The notes: generated from the sequence alone by a model not told the origin. 64,000 nucleotides of DNA from Pseudomonas sp. HOU2 (GCF_040729435.1 NZ_CP160398.1:5251001-5315000), one strand, 5' to 3'; counted from the stretch's first letter, positions 27,742 through 36,441 are shown. Numbers and translations are program-made.

Positions 27742-28020
27742 TCAGCCCTGAGGCTTGAGGATGACAAGTCCGTGGGCGTCATAGGTCAGGGGCGTATCGA
27801 TCGCGACCAGAGGCGGGGTGCCGGTTGAGGGCGTTGGATCAGCAGGCTGACTCGGGTGGTAGATAACGCCGGGGGTCAGAACCGGTTTGTTCGGATAGGT
27901 GATGGTGATGTCGCCCGAAGCGAGCTTTTCCTTGAATTTCTCACCGGCGGCTTTGCCGGCAGCGATTTGTTCGTCCGTGAGTTTTACGACCGGCATTTCC
28001 GGAAATCCATTGATTTTCAT
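27742..28020 (-). CDS. Small Pro-rich protein of unknown function
   Basis: Not recognised. The 92-residue product has a helical, charged first part (TDEQIAAGKAAGEKFKEKLA), a proline-rich middle (YPNKPVLTPGVIYHPSQP) and a hydrophobic end LTYDAHGLVILKPQG. It has no signal peptide. A strong AAGGAGAG ribosome site upstream of the ATG supports it as a real gene. It is on the opposite strand to the small genes that follow. Confidence 0.65.
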   Translation of the reverse strand: MKINGFPEMPVVKLTDEQIAAGKAAGEKFKEKLASGDITITYPNKPVLTPGVIYHPSQPADPTPSTGTPPLVAIDTPLTYDAHGLVILKPQG

Positions 28021-28259
28021 GTTCTCTCCTTGAGATTCATTTGTATGAAAAAGGGCAACGGCCTGTGGCCGGGAATCTTTAGCGTTGTGAGATCAACGGT
28101 TCGTGCGGATGTTGAATTTGCGTAGGCCATTCGTCGGGCATCGGTCGAACTGAACCGCAAGTCCGGTAATGACCGGCTAGTCTCAAAAGCCTTGGAGGTC
28201 GATATTTTTTCAGGCAAAAGGGCTTTGCCGGTGTCGATCCATTGCAAAGGGGAGAGGCT

Positions 28260-28448
28260 ATGACTGATCCGTATATCGAAGATGATGGAGCCGAATTTTC
28301 ATTCAACAACTGTGTCCGTTGCGGCCAGACGGAGTACCAATCGGGCTTTGGCGAGGATCCGGTGCAGACCGGCAAGATCAAGTCCACAGCGCCCAAGGGG
28401 CCAAAGGCTAAATTCCTTCCAAAGGTGTCGGCCCGCTCAAGAAAGTAA
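28260..28448 (+). CDS. Small protein of unknown function with CxxC
   Basis: Not recognised. The 62-residue protein has an acidic start (MTDPYIEDDGAEFSFNN), a single CVRCG pair and a basic end rich in Lys (KGPKAKFLPKVSARSRK). It could bind a metal or nucleic acid, but two cysteines alone do not make a zinc ribbon. GGGGAGAGG lies immediately upstream of the ATG, and a terminator follows 14 bases after the stop. Confidence 0.65.
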   Translation: MTDPYIEDDGAEFSFNNCVRCGQTEYQSGFGEDPVQTGKIKSTAPKGPKAKFLPKVSARSRK

Positions 28449-28462
28449 AGTGAGACCGAACG

Positions 28463-28487
28463 ACCCCGTCTATGAACGGGGTTTTTT
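28463..28487 (+). terminator. Terminator after the CxxC gene
   Basis: ACCCCGT/ACGGGGT followed by TTTTT. Confidence 0.85.
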
Positions 28488-28606
28488 ATGCCTGATGTTT
28501 ATGAAGGGAAATCTCCTACAAGTGATAGGACGGATTGTGTTTTTTTTCACAAACTTTTCACGTCCACGGACGTAGGGTGAAGCCATCCGTTAGAAAGCAA
28601 GTCTCC

Positions 28607-28634
28607 AGCCCGTCTCCCCAGCGGGCTTTTTTTT
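28607..28634 (+). terminator. Second terminator upstream of the glycine-zipper gene
   Basis: AGCCCG/CGGGCT followed by eight Ts. It lies 120 bases beyond the previous terminator with no gene between them (28488-28606), so it may end a short non-coding transcript or be a relic. I see nothing else in 28449-28773. Confidence 0.75.
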
Positions 28635-28773
28635 GCCTGCGATTAAACCTTTTGCCAAATCGCTGTCCAATCGGCGCCAAGTGCGCGGCGACAGCTGATT
28701 TATCTGGACTTCAGCGCGTCGGCAGCTTTCAATCTCGGCCCCTTTTGATCCCCCTATTTTTGAGGTTTTCGTC

Positions 28774-29142
28774 ATGCGTCTAACATTGCCTGCTCTGGTT
28801 CTGGGGCTTCTGGTTGCTCAAGGTGCGGTCGCCGGTGAAGGCACTGCTGCACTCGGCGGCGGTCTGGGTGGTGCGCTGGGTAACGTGGTCGGCCAGAAGA
28901 TGGGCGGCAGCACCGGCGCAGCGATTGGTGCCGGTGTTGCAGGTGCGGCCGGCAGTGCCATGGCAGCCGGCAAAGGCAGCCGCACCAAAGCGGCTATCGG
29001 CGGTGGTGTTGGCGCGGCCGGTGGTTCGGTGATCGGCAACAGCCTGGGTGGCCGAAATGGCGCGACCATTGGCGCCGGTCTGGGTGGCGCTGCGGGTGGT
29101 GCCGTCGGCGCCAACCTGTCCAAAGGGCACAAGCGTCACTGA
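28774..29142 (+). CDS. Exported glycine-zipper protein (paralogue 1)
   Basis: A 122-residue protein with a signal peptide (MRLTLPALVLGLLVAQGAVA) followed almost entirely by Gly/Ala glycine-zipper repeats (GGGLGGALGNVVGQKMGG, AAIGGGVGAAGGSVIGNSLG) and a short basic tail SKGHKRH. Such segments pack as membrane-inserting helices in the cell envelope. GAGG lies before the ATG. It is followed by a terminator and then a clear paralogue, so the pair arose by tandem duplication. Function unknown. Confidence 0.85.
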   Translation: MRLTLPALVLGLLVAQGAVAGEGTAALGGGLGGALGNVVGQKMGGSTGAAIGAGVAGAAGSAMAAGKGSRTKAAIGGGVGAAGGSVIGNSLGGRNGATIGAGLGGAAGGAVGANLSKGHKRH

Positions 29143-29163
29143 TAGCGAACGTTTGTCAGAAAT

Positions 29164-29189
29164 AGCCCGGCTCGATGTCGGGCTTTTTC
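29164..29189 (+). terminator. Terminator between the glycine-zipper paralogues
   Basis: AGCCCGG/TCGGGCT followed by TTTTT. Confidence 0.85.
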
Positions 29190-29276
29190 ATGGCTGAACG
29201 TTTTCCCGAAAAATGTCTCCAATCTGACATAGGCCCTATGGGCATACCCTCCCGATTCGGGAACTGTGAGGTTCAA

Positions 29277-29702
29277 ATGCGCTTGTCATTGTCTGCACTG
29301 TTTTTCGGATTACTCATCGCTCAAGGTGCGATGGCCGCCGGAGATGGCAGCGCCGCCGTGGGTGGCGGTTTGGGCGGTGTGCTCGGTAATGTGGTCGGTG
29401 GTCAGCTCGGTGGCAGCACCGGTGCCGCGGTCGGTGCGGGTGTTGGTGGCGCGGCGGGCAGCGCGGTCGGGGCGAATAAACACAATCGCACCGAAGCCGC
29501 CATTGGCGGTGGTCTCGGCGCGGCCGGCGGTTCGGTGGTCGGCAACAGCCTGGGCGGCTCCACCGGTTCGGCCATCGGTGCTGGTTTGGGTGGTGCGGCG
29601 GGTGGTGCAGTGGGCAATAATCTGGGTGGCGATGGCGGCAAAGCTCATTCCGGTGGTGGTCACAGGCACAACAAGTACAAACATAAAAATCGTCATCATT
29701 GA
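29277..29702 (+). CDS. Exported glycine-zipper protein (paralogue 2) with His-rich tail
   Basis: A 141-residue paralogue of the previous gene with the same layout: signal peptide MRLSLSALFFGLLIAQGAMA, then glycine-zipper repeats (GGGLGGVLGNVVGGQLGG and AAIGGGLGAAGGSVVGNSLG). It differs in a longer hydrophilic tail, HSGGGHRHNKYKHKNRHH, rich in His and Lys and possibly metal-binding. GAGG precedes the ATG at 29277. It has its own terminator. Confidence 0.85.
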   Translation: MRLSLSALFFGLLIAQGAMAAGDGSAAVGGGLGGVLGNVVGGQLGGSTGAAVGAGVGGAAGSAVGANKHNRTEAAIGGGLGAAGGSVVGNSLGGSTGSAIGAGLGGAAGGAVGNNLGGDGGKAHSGGGHRHNKYKHKNRHH

Positions 29703-29720
29703 TTGGATATCGAAAAACAA

Positions 29721-29744
29721 ACCCGGCCTGGCGCCGGGTTTTTC
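29721..29744 (+). terminator. Terminator after glycine-zipper paralogue 2
   Basis: ACCCGGC/GCCGGGT followed by TTTT. Confidence 0.85.
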
Positions 29745-29824
29745 GTGTCTGGCGGTCGGACTCTGGAACGATTGGCTGTAGGGCTTTTCGAACGTATACA
29801 ACCCACCAGACGTAGAGGTTTGCC

Positions 29825-29992
29825 ATGACGCCTGAAACCGAAGGCAAGGAAGAAAAAGGCCCGAGCGGTTTGCCGTTTATCAATGATCCGGGAAACGAGG
29901 ATCCGGGGTCGCTGATGGACGATGCGACGGTGCCGTTGAATGATGCGGATGAGGCAGATATGGAGTATGAGGAGGATGAGGATGAGCAGTGA
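29825..29992 (+). CDS. 55-residue acidic protein
   Basis: Not recognised. It begins MTPETEGKEEKGPSGLPFIN and ends in a run of acidic residues (EYEEDEDEQ). No hydrophobic core is visible, so it is probably disordered. AGAGG lies about seven bases before the ATG. It may be a DNA mimic, a chaperone-like tail or a lineage-specific protein, with no evidence to choose. Confidence 0.55.
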   Translation: MTPETEGKEEKGPSGLPFINDPGNEDPGSLMDDATVPLNDADEADMEYEEDEDEQ

Positions 29993-30039
29993 TTGCTTGT
30001 TCTTTTGATTGAGTGCGGTAGTGCTGCTTTCGAGTTTTC

Positions 30040-30067
30040 AGGGCCTGGGTTTCTGTCAGGCCCTTTG
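30040..30067 (+). terminator. Terminator between two acidic mini-genes
   Basis: GGGCCTG/CAGGCCC followed by TTT, 50 bases after the 55-codon gene. Confidence 0.6.
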
Positions 30068-30078
30068 TGAGGTGTGAG

Positions 30079-30192
30079 ATGAGTGGTGAGCAGAAGGATG
30101 ACGATGTCGATCAGACGCCGGAGTATCCGTTGCCTTCGCCTACGGATCCTTTGGAGCGGGATGAGTTGCCGTTGGAGGATGAGGAGGAGTAG
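30079..30192 (+). CDS. 37-residue acidic protein
   Basis: Not recognised. It starts MSGEQKDDDVDQTPEYPLPS and ends ELPLEDEEE: acidic, proline-rich and lacking hydrophobic segments. GAGG lies upstream of the ATG. Composition and size resemble the preceding acidic protein, but the two do not align well enough to call them paralogues. Confidence 0.45.
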   Translation: MSGEQKDDDVDQTPEYPLPSPTDPLERDELPLEDEEE

Positions 30193-30257
30193 CGCTCATC
30201 CTGTGATTCCTGGAAGGCTGCAAGCGCAAGGGCCAGTCCAAACATCACTTTAATTGG

Positions 30258-30641
30258 CTATTGGACAGAAAAAGAGACATCAATCCTGTCCGCACTGACT
30301 TTAACGAAGCGCCCATTCAGATGGGGATATTCGTAGTGGATATCCTGGTCCGAAAAATCGACAAACGATCGGAGGGTGTCTCCATCCAAGTAGCCATAAA
30401 TGTCACAGGAGAAACCGCCATCAAGCATCTCAACCTGCTGGTTTTCGCGTTCAGTCGCTATCACGCACTCTTTATCAGGCAGCAGCATTTCGAACTCCAC
30501 GTCGTAAGTGCTTCCCACCGCTATTTTTGAGGGGCTGTAGCTGACGAAACACCTGAGCGAAAAACCCTCAACTACCAAGTCAACAGCGTCTTCTACGAAT
30601 TGATCTATTCCGACGACTAATGCTTTGTATGTCTTAGTCAT
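30258..30641 (-). CDS. Candidate immunity protein for the Rhs toxin
   Basis: A 127-residue soluble protein (MTKTYKALVVGIDQFVEDAV) with alternating strands and many acidic residues. It directly follows the Rhs gene, overlapping its last eight bases. That position and coupling are typical of the cognate immunity protein of a polymorphic toxin. It matches no immunity family I can name. Like the toxin tip it is visibly more AT-rich than the Rhs core, as expected for a swapped toxin/immunity cassette. Confidence 0.7.
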   Translation of the reverse strand: MTKTYKALVVGIDQFVEDAVDLVVEGFSLRCFVSYSPSKIAVGSTYDVEFEMLLPDKECVIATERENQQVEMLDGGFSCDIYGYLDGDTLRSFVDFSDQDIHYEYPHLNGRFVKVSADRIDVSFSVQ

Positions 30642-33600
30642 GAGCAGGCCTCACGTTTTTATCTTGGGCGTTGCCATTGATGGTCCGCCAAAGTTCCTTT
30701 CCACTTTTGGTGTGTAACGTCGTAATTTCATCATTCGTGTTGGTGCCCACGAAAGCAAATTTCGCTTCACCTTTCCGATTGTTCCCCATCAATAGCAAAT
30801 ACCCTGATCGCACCTCTCCTTTGTATAAATACTCCACACGAGTACCTTGATTCACTACTTCTCGTGCGACGAGTAAATATTCCCCCTTGTTCATCGCCTT
30901 AAATTCGGCGCCATGCTTTTCAAAATGGCCTAAGAGCTTTTCGTCACTTCCAAAATCTTGAGGGCGGGAATTCGGTTTGGGAAGCGTTGGGTTAGCCTCA
31001 TCAACAATTGAACCATCAACCCTGTCCGGTGATGAACAACCCGGCTTCTTCGGCGGCGGACAGTTGGCATTCAACCCCAACGGATCCACCCATCCCGTCG
31101 GATTCGGCACGTACTGGTATTGGTTTAGTCCTCCAGCCAACTTCACCGGATCCGGCGTCAGATACCGCCCCAGCCGCGGGTCGTAATACCGGTGCCGGTT
31201 GTAATGCAGTCCGCTTTCCGCATCGAAATACTGCCCCTGAAAGCGCAGCGGCTGGTCCAGGTAGTCCTCGCCGGCCAGGGTGATCCCGGCAACTTTGCCG
31301 TAGGCGTCGTATTGCGCCGACCAGACGATTTCGCCGCTGTAGTCGGTGAGTTCCTGCGGGGTGCCGAGGTGGTCGAGTTGGTAGTAGAACGGGCAGGCCT
31401 TTTTCGGGCCTTTGCCGTCGAGCAGGGCCAGGGGGCGGAAGGTGCCGGGTTCGTAGACGTAGCTGCGGTGGTGGGTTTTGCTGCTCTCGGCGACGAGGTG
31501 GTCGCCTTGCCAGAAGAACTCGGTGGTCTGGCCGTCGACGGTTTTGCGGATGCGTCGGCCGAAGGCGTCGTATTGATAGGACGCGGTTTGGCCGTCGGGG
31601 CGGGTCAGGCCGATCAGGCGGTGCTGGCAGTCGTAGCGGTATTCGGTGACGAGTTGCTGGTCGCGGCCACGGCGTTCGCGGATCAGGTTGCCGAAGACGT
31701 CGTAGTCGTAATGGCGGTCGCCCTGCATCAGCAGGCGGTTGCCTTTGATCCGGGTCGGGCCGGCGCGATCCTGCATCAGCAGGTTGCCGGCCGGATCGTG
31801 GGCGAAGGATTCCGGCAGTTCGTCGCGCGAGTGACGGACGCGAGTCAGCCGGTCGAGGGCGTCGTAGTAATAACTGCGCTGGCCGTGACGGCTGTCGGCG
31901 ATACCGGCCAGATTGCCGTTGACCGCATAGCTGTAGTGACGCAAGTACAAGGGGCGCGTTTGCTGATTGACGGTATGCAGCTGTAATCGGCCCTGATCGT
32001 CGTAGGCATAGTCGCTGCGCAGCAGGCCTTGTTGCCGTTGTTGTTCGCGACCGGATTGATAAACGTGGCTGGTCAGCCGCGCGCCATTGAGGTCGATGGC
32101 CGTCAGCGCGCCGCCCTTGGCGTAGTGGAAATCGAGCTTGCTGTTGTCCGGCAGACGCTGGCGCTTGAGCTGGCCGCAGGCGTCATAGGCATAACGCAGG
32201 GTGCCCCAGCCCTGGTGCTCGGTGATCAGCCGGTCTTGTCGGTCGTATTCAAAGGCCAGCGGATGCTTTTGACCGTCATCGACCCCGGTCAAACGGCCCA
32301 GTCGGTCGTAGGTGTAGGCCACCTGAACCCCGTCAGGCAGGGTTTTCAGCAGCAGACGCCCGGCCGCATCACGCGCGTAGGCGGTGACCAGCGTCGAGCC
32401 GTCATTGCCGAACTCGGTCTTCTCCAGCAGGTGCCCGTTGCGGTCGTAGACGTAAGCGGTGCGCCGGCCGTCGAAGCCGGTTTCCTGTCGGATCAATCCG
32501 GTGGGCGTGTAGTCCAGGCAGTACTTTTCCCCGGACTCGTTCTCGATTTCCGTGAGCAACAACTGCGCATGGTCGTAGCGGTACTGCACCCGCGTGCCAT
32601 CGGGATTGATCTTGCGCGAGACCAGATGCAGGTCGTCGTCATACTCGTAGCGGGTGATGTGCCCGAGTTCGTCGCGCTCGGCAGTGACCTGGCCGTAGGC
32701 GCCGTAGCTATAAGCGCGGGTAGCCCCCGTAGGAAAGGTCGTCTGTACCAGTCGGCCAACGGCGTCCCACTGCTGGCGAGTGATCGCACCGTGTTCGTCG
32801 CAAGTGGTGGTCCGTCGCCCCAGCGCATCGTAGGAAAAACGCCGCACACCACCGTCAGGCAGGGTCTCTTCGGTCAGTTGGCCGAGGTCGTTCCACAACA
32901 ACTTGTGCCGGCTGCTGTCCGGGTAGCGGATCGACAGCAATTGCCCGCGCATGTCGTAGTAGTAATGGGTGACCTGACCGTCGGGATCGACCGCCTCGGT
33001 GACATCGCCCTCGGCGTTGCGCCGAAATGTCCAGACTGCGTCACCGCGAGAACGGCTGTGCAGGAAACCGTTGCGATACTCGTAGGACGTTGGCTCATCG
33101 TCTGGCGGAAGCAGCGCGATCAGCCGTCCGACGTCGTCGTAGCGGTATTCGGTGACCGCGCCCAGCGGATCCTGCTCGGCGATCAGCCGCCCCGCGTCGT
33201 CATAAGCCTTGAGGTGCTCACCACCATCGGCCTCGACCTTGCGCACCAGCCGTGCGCTGTCATCGTGGGCGTAGGTTTCTTCGGTGCCATCGACGTAATG
33301 CACCGTGACGCGGCCGTCGTCGTCCCAGACATACCGCGTGTTCATCTGCGCGAACGAGGCCCAATGGCGCACGCAACGCGCCGACTTGCCCGAGCGTTCC
33401 CATTCCCAGAAAAAGCTCGCGCCGCCGGTCAGTTGCCGCTGCAGGATGACGTGCTGGTCGTCGTAGTCGTAACGTTCGCTGTCACCGACGGCGTTGGTCG
33501 CGGCCGACAAACGCTGACGGGCGTCGTAGCAATAACTGACCAGCGTTTGCTCGGTGCGCCAGCCATCAGCCTCAAGCACCTGGTAATCAACCGCGACTAG

Positions 33601-35439
33601 ATGCGCCCGGTCGTAGCGCAACAACAGCGAGCGCCCGGCGCCATTGTCCAAGCGCTGCACACGCTCGGAAAAATCGCGATGCACCGTCAGACGATTGCCA
33701 TACCCATCACTGACCGCGACCAACCGCCCGGCGCGAAAGTGATAAAACCGCGCCACATCCCCCGCCAGCGCGAGAATCAGTTCTTCCGGTTCATCCCCGA
33801 GAAAAATCGCCGCCCGCGACAGGCTGTTGTGAATCGCCGGCCGCTCAACACCGGGCAACGGAAACCGCGTGCGGCGGTTCTCGTGATCGACCCAGACCAC
33901 CGCATCGCCATCGAACTCCAGCCGATGCGCCAGTGAATGACTCCAGCCAAACCCCAGCCCGATATCGATCTCCACCGCACTGGTGCGGTACAAGCGGGTG
34001 AACTCGAACGGCAGCAAACCATCCAGCGTGCCGTCGGTCAGGGTCAGCAATTCCTCGCCGGTGACCATCGACACCGGACAGCCGTTGGTGCAGGTCAGCG
34101 GCGAGCAATCGGCGCTGTCACCGTTGGGGTTTTTCGCCTGGTTCGAAGCGTCGTCGTGAGGTTCGTGACGCTCCATCCGGGTCGTGCCACGGGACTTGTC
34201 ACGAACCATCGGTGCCGGATTCGGCACGGTGAAAACCACAGCATCCGCCTGACGAATGTTCAGCGGGATCGCCGGCGTTGGCTTCAACGGCACATCGCGA
34301 GCGTTGACCAGCAACGGCTTCAACGCGCCGGCGTGCTGGTTCAGATCGGCAGGGGAGGTCAGTTCGCTCAGACGCAACGCCGACGCGGCCAGCCATTCTC
34401 GCGCCCGGGGCGACCTGATCTTGCTCAGTACCTTGCTGCTCAGTCGCACGGGCACGCCAACGCCGCCGGCAACGCGCATCAGCAAAAAGCTGATCAACAA
34501 CTCGACCCGAACTTCTGCCACCACTTCCGCCAGGTACTGCGGCGGCAGCATCTTCAACCAACTGTTAAACGCGGCCAGCTGGATAAACAGCAACGGCTCG
34601 TCACTGAGGATCAGCAAGCCATTGGCGATGGCCTCACTGGAGGCGTCGAGCAGCGCTTGCAGCTCGACATCGCTCAAGTACTGCAGAAGTTTTTCGCTGT
34701 TGGCCTGCAGGTCGGCGAGCAGGCCGAACAGCTGTTTAACGTCATCCCAGATGGCGTGCAGGGCTTTCTCGAAACCGCGCCAGTCGGCCTGTTGCAATTG
34801 CTGGTAACGATCAGCCAAACCGGCGCCGGAAAACTCCGCCCACAGTGGCTGAAACCCGTCCCACTCCTGACGAAGCCAGACCTCCAGCCCATCCACAATC
34901 CCGTCGTAGGAGGCATACAGCGCTTGGATATGGGTGCTGGAAACATCAGGAAAGAAGGTGATGCGATAACGCTGGCCCCGGTCGCAATCGCTGACTTCCA
35001 GAATGCCGCTCGGGCCGATGGTATGGCGCAGCGGTTCACCGAAACTCAATACCCCGTCGATTTCGCCGATCACCGGTTCGAGCAGCACCGGGGTATTGCC
35101 GATCGGTACGAAGCGCGCCGCCTCGAACAGGTGCACCAGAGTCAACGGACCGCTCGCGGGGCACATGACCACCGAGGTCTGGATCGGCTGGCGGGATTTG
35201 ACGGGCGCGCTGAGGTGGACGTCGTTGCCGACCTTGAACACCTGCTCGACATCCAGCGCCGTCCCGGTCCAGAACTGCTCGGCCCAGGCCTCGTAGTTGT
35301 TCAGGCACAGGCGGAACTCGTGGATCAATGTTTCGAAGTCCGGGTGTTGCGGGTTCAGGGCGGCAACCACCAGCAGGCCGATGCTGTTGTTCAGGGCCAG
35401 GAGCCGATCGGTTTGGAACATTCGCAGGCACTCGCGCAC
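30634..35439 (-). CDS. Rhs polymorphic toxin with variable C-terminal domain
   Basis: A 1601-residue Rhs protein. Residues 1 to about 450 are a helical N-terminal region with no visible PAAR motif. Then come a cysteine-containing entry segment (CSPLTCTNGCPVSMVTGEEL) and many YD repeats (about 620-1390). The conserved core end is RFQGQYFDAESGLHYNRHRY with TPDP and final VDPLGL at 1456. The last 145 residues (DNA 30634-31071) are the toxin; HFEKHGAEFKAMNKGEYLLVA resembles the opening of BECR-type nuclease toxins, a weak match. Delivery by type VI secretion is inferred. The start is GTG; an in-frame ATG six codons later is an alternative, and a stop eleven codons upstream blocks extension. Confidence 0.92.
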   Translation of the reverse strand: MRECLRMFQTDRLLALNNSIGLLVVAALNPQHPDFETLIHEFRLCLNNYEAWAEQFWTGTALDVEQVFKVGNDVHLSAPVKSRQPIQTSVVMCPASGPLTLVHLFEAARFVPIGNTPVLLEPVIGEIDGVLSFGEPLRHTIGPSGILEVSDCDRGQRYRITFFPDVSSTHIQALYASYDGIVDGLEVWLRQEWDGFQPLWAEFSGAGLADRYQQLQQADWRGFEKALHAIWDDVKQLFGLLADLQANSEKLLQYLSDVELQALLDASSEAIANGLLILSDEPLLFIQLAAFNSWLKMLPPQYLAEVVAEVRVELLISFLLMRVAGGVGVPVRLSSKVLSKIRSPRAREWLAASALRLSELTSPADLNQHAGALKPLLVNARDVPLKPTPAIPLNIRQADAVVFTVPNPAPMVRDKSRGTTRMERHEPHDDASNQAKNPNGDSADCSPLTCTNGCPVSMVTGEELLTLTDGTLDGLLPFEFTRLYRTSAVEIDIGLGFGWSHSLAHRLEFDGDAVVWVDHENRRTRFPLPGVERPAIHNSLSRAAIFLGDEPEELILALAGDVARFYHFRAGRLVAVSDGYGNRLTVHRDFSERVQRLDNGAGRSLLLRYDRAHLVAVDYQVLEADGWRTEQTLVSYCYDARQRLSAATNAVGDSERYDYDDQHVILQRQLTGGASFFWEWERSGKSARCVRHWASFAQMNTRYVWDDDGRVTVHYVDGTEETYAHDDSARLVRKVEADGGEHLKAYDDAGRLIAEQDPLGAVTEYRYDDVGRLIALLPPDDEPTSYEYRNGFLHSRSRGDAVWTFRRNAEGDVTEAVDPDGQVTHYYYDMRGQLLSIRYPDSSRHKLLWNDLGQLTEETLPDGGVRRFSYDALGRRTTTCDEHGAITRQQWDAVGRLVQTTFPTGATRAYSYGAYGQVTAERDELGHITRYEYDDDLHLVSRKINPDGTRVQYRYDHAQLLLTEIENESGEKYCLDYTPTGLIRQETGFDGRRTAYVYDRNGHLLEKTEFGNDGSTLVTAYARDAAGRLLLKTLPDGVQVAYTYDRLGRLTGVDDGQKHPLAFEYDRQDRLITEHQGWGTLRYAYDACGQLKRQRLPDNSKLDFHYAKGGALTAIDLNGARLTSHVYQSGREQQRQQGLLRSDYAYDDQGRLQLHTVNQQTRPLYLRHYSYAVNGNLAGIADSRHGQRSYYYDALDRLTRVRHSRDELPESFAHDPAGNLLMQDRAGPTRIKGNRLLMQGDRHYDYDVFGNLIRERRGRDQQLVTEYRYDCQHRLIGLTRPDGQTASYQYDAFGRRIRKTVDGQTTEFFWQGDHLVAESSKTHHRSYVYEPGTFRPLALLDGKGPKKACPFYYQLDHLGTPQELTDYSGEIVWSAQYDAYGKVAGITLAGEDYLDQPLRFQGQYFDAESGLHYNRHRYYDPRLGRYLTPDPVKLAGGLNQYQYVPNPTGWVDPLGLNANCPPPKKPGCSSPDRVDGSIVDEANPTLPKPNSRPQDFGSDEKLLGHFEKHGAEFKAMNKGEYLLVAREVVNQGTRVEYLYKGEVRSGYLLLMGNNRKGEAKFAFVGTNTNDEITTLHTKSGKELWRTINGNAQDKNVRPAHD

Positions 35440-35667
35440 GTGAAAGAGGTGCGCGGACTTTGCGGGGGATCAAACGGGAAAGAAGTCGGGAAAGTAGGCG
35501 TTATCTGTAGGGCATTTCGCTAAATACCAGCGAGTCATTCCATGGCCCTTAAACATTGCCCGTTGCTCAATGTCCGCCGGCCTCGTTATGCTGCTGAACC
35601 CATTAATCAGATCCGCGTAGCGGCGCCGGCTGGGCCGCCCGGGATGTTTTTGATAACGGATCCGATG

Positions 35668-36363
35668 ATGAATGCACCGATGAAGACGTTTGGCCCGATC
35701 AAGGCCGTGATTTTCGACATGGACGGTTTGTTGCTGGACACCGAAGGCATCTACACCGAGGTTACCTCGCTGATTGCCGAGCGTTACGGGCGGACCTTCG
35801 ACTGGAGCGTTAAACAGAACATCATCGGTCGTGGCGCCAATGACCTGGCGAACTACGTGGTGCAGGCGCTGGATCTGCCGATCAGCGCCGAAGAGTTTCT
35901 GCTGATCCGCGAACCGCTGATGCGTGAACGCTTCCCCAAGGCCCAGGCGATGCCGGGCGCGGAGGAACTGATTCGCCACCTCAAGGCACACAACATTCCG
36001 ATCGCCGTGGGCACCAGTTCGTCGCGGCAGTCGTTCGGCCAGAAAACCACCCTGCACCGCGACTGGTTTGCCCTGTTCGATTTCATTGTCACGGCGGACG
36101 ATCCGGAAGTCGGTGCAGCGAAACCGGCGCCGGACATCTTCCTCACGGCGGCCCGGCGTCTGGGCGTCGCGCCTGAGGATTGTCTGGTATTCGAGGATTC
36201 GCCGTTTGGCGTAACCGCAGCGAAAGCGGCGGGGATGACCGCTATCGCGATTCCCGATGCGGCCATGGCCGACGAAAAATACGCACACGCCGACGGGATT
36301 TTGCGCACGCTCAAGGCGTTCACCCCGAGTGCCTGCGGTTTGCCGGCGCTGGAGTGGGCTTGA
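35668..36363 (+). CDS. HAD-family phosphatase (beta-PGM/GS1 type)
   Basis: A 231-residue cytoplasmic HAD hydrolase. Motif I is AVIFDMDGLLLDTEG, motif II VGTSSS, and motifs III/IV GAAKPAPDIF and FEDSPFGVTAA. The cap is helical, as in sugar-phosphate or nucleotide phosphatases (GS1/pseudouridine-5'-phosphatase-like). The substrate is not decidable. I chose the second of two adjacent ATGs, a few bases after ACGGA; a frame opening at 35542 adds unrelated sequence. It diverges from the Rhs gene. Confidence 0.88.
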   Translation: MNAPMKTFGPIKAVIFDMDGLLLDTEGIYTEVTSLIAERYGRTFDWSVKQNIIGRGANDLANYVVQALDLPISAEEFLLIREPLMRERFPKAQAMPGAEELIRHLKAHNIPIAVGTSSSRQSFGQKTTLHRDWFALFDFIVTADDPEVGAAKPAPDIFLTAARRLGVAPEDCLVFEDSPFGVTAAKAAGMTAIAIPDAAMADEKYAHADGILRTLKAFTPSACGLPALEWA

Positions 36364-36382
36364 TCAGCCAATAAGCGCCCAT

Positions 36383-36421
36383 AAAAAACGCCGCCCTCGG
36401 CAAAGAGGCGCGGCGTTTTTT
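36383..36421. terminator. Bidirectional terminator between the HAD and SDR genes
   Basis: AAAAAACGCCGC/GCGGCGTTTTTT with a short loop separates the two convergent genes. Confidence 0.9.
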
Positions 36422-36441
36422 GTACCCGGGATTCAGCGCAA

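Noticed and set aside
27103..35500. tRNA-Ser as the attachment site of an integrated island that includes the Rhs locus
   Set aside because: I found no repeat of the tRNA 3' end (GAATCTCTCCTTCACCG) to the right and no integrase gene, so integration at the tRNA is not supported.
30977..35523. Very long plus-strand open frames opposite the Rhs gene
   Set aside because: They mirror the high-GC third positions of the YD repeats and carry no domain pattern.
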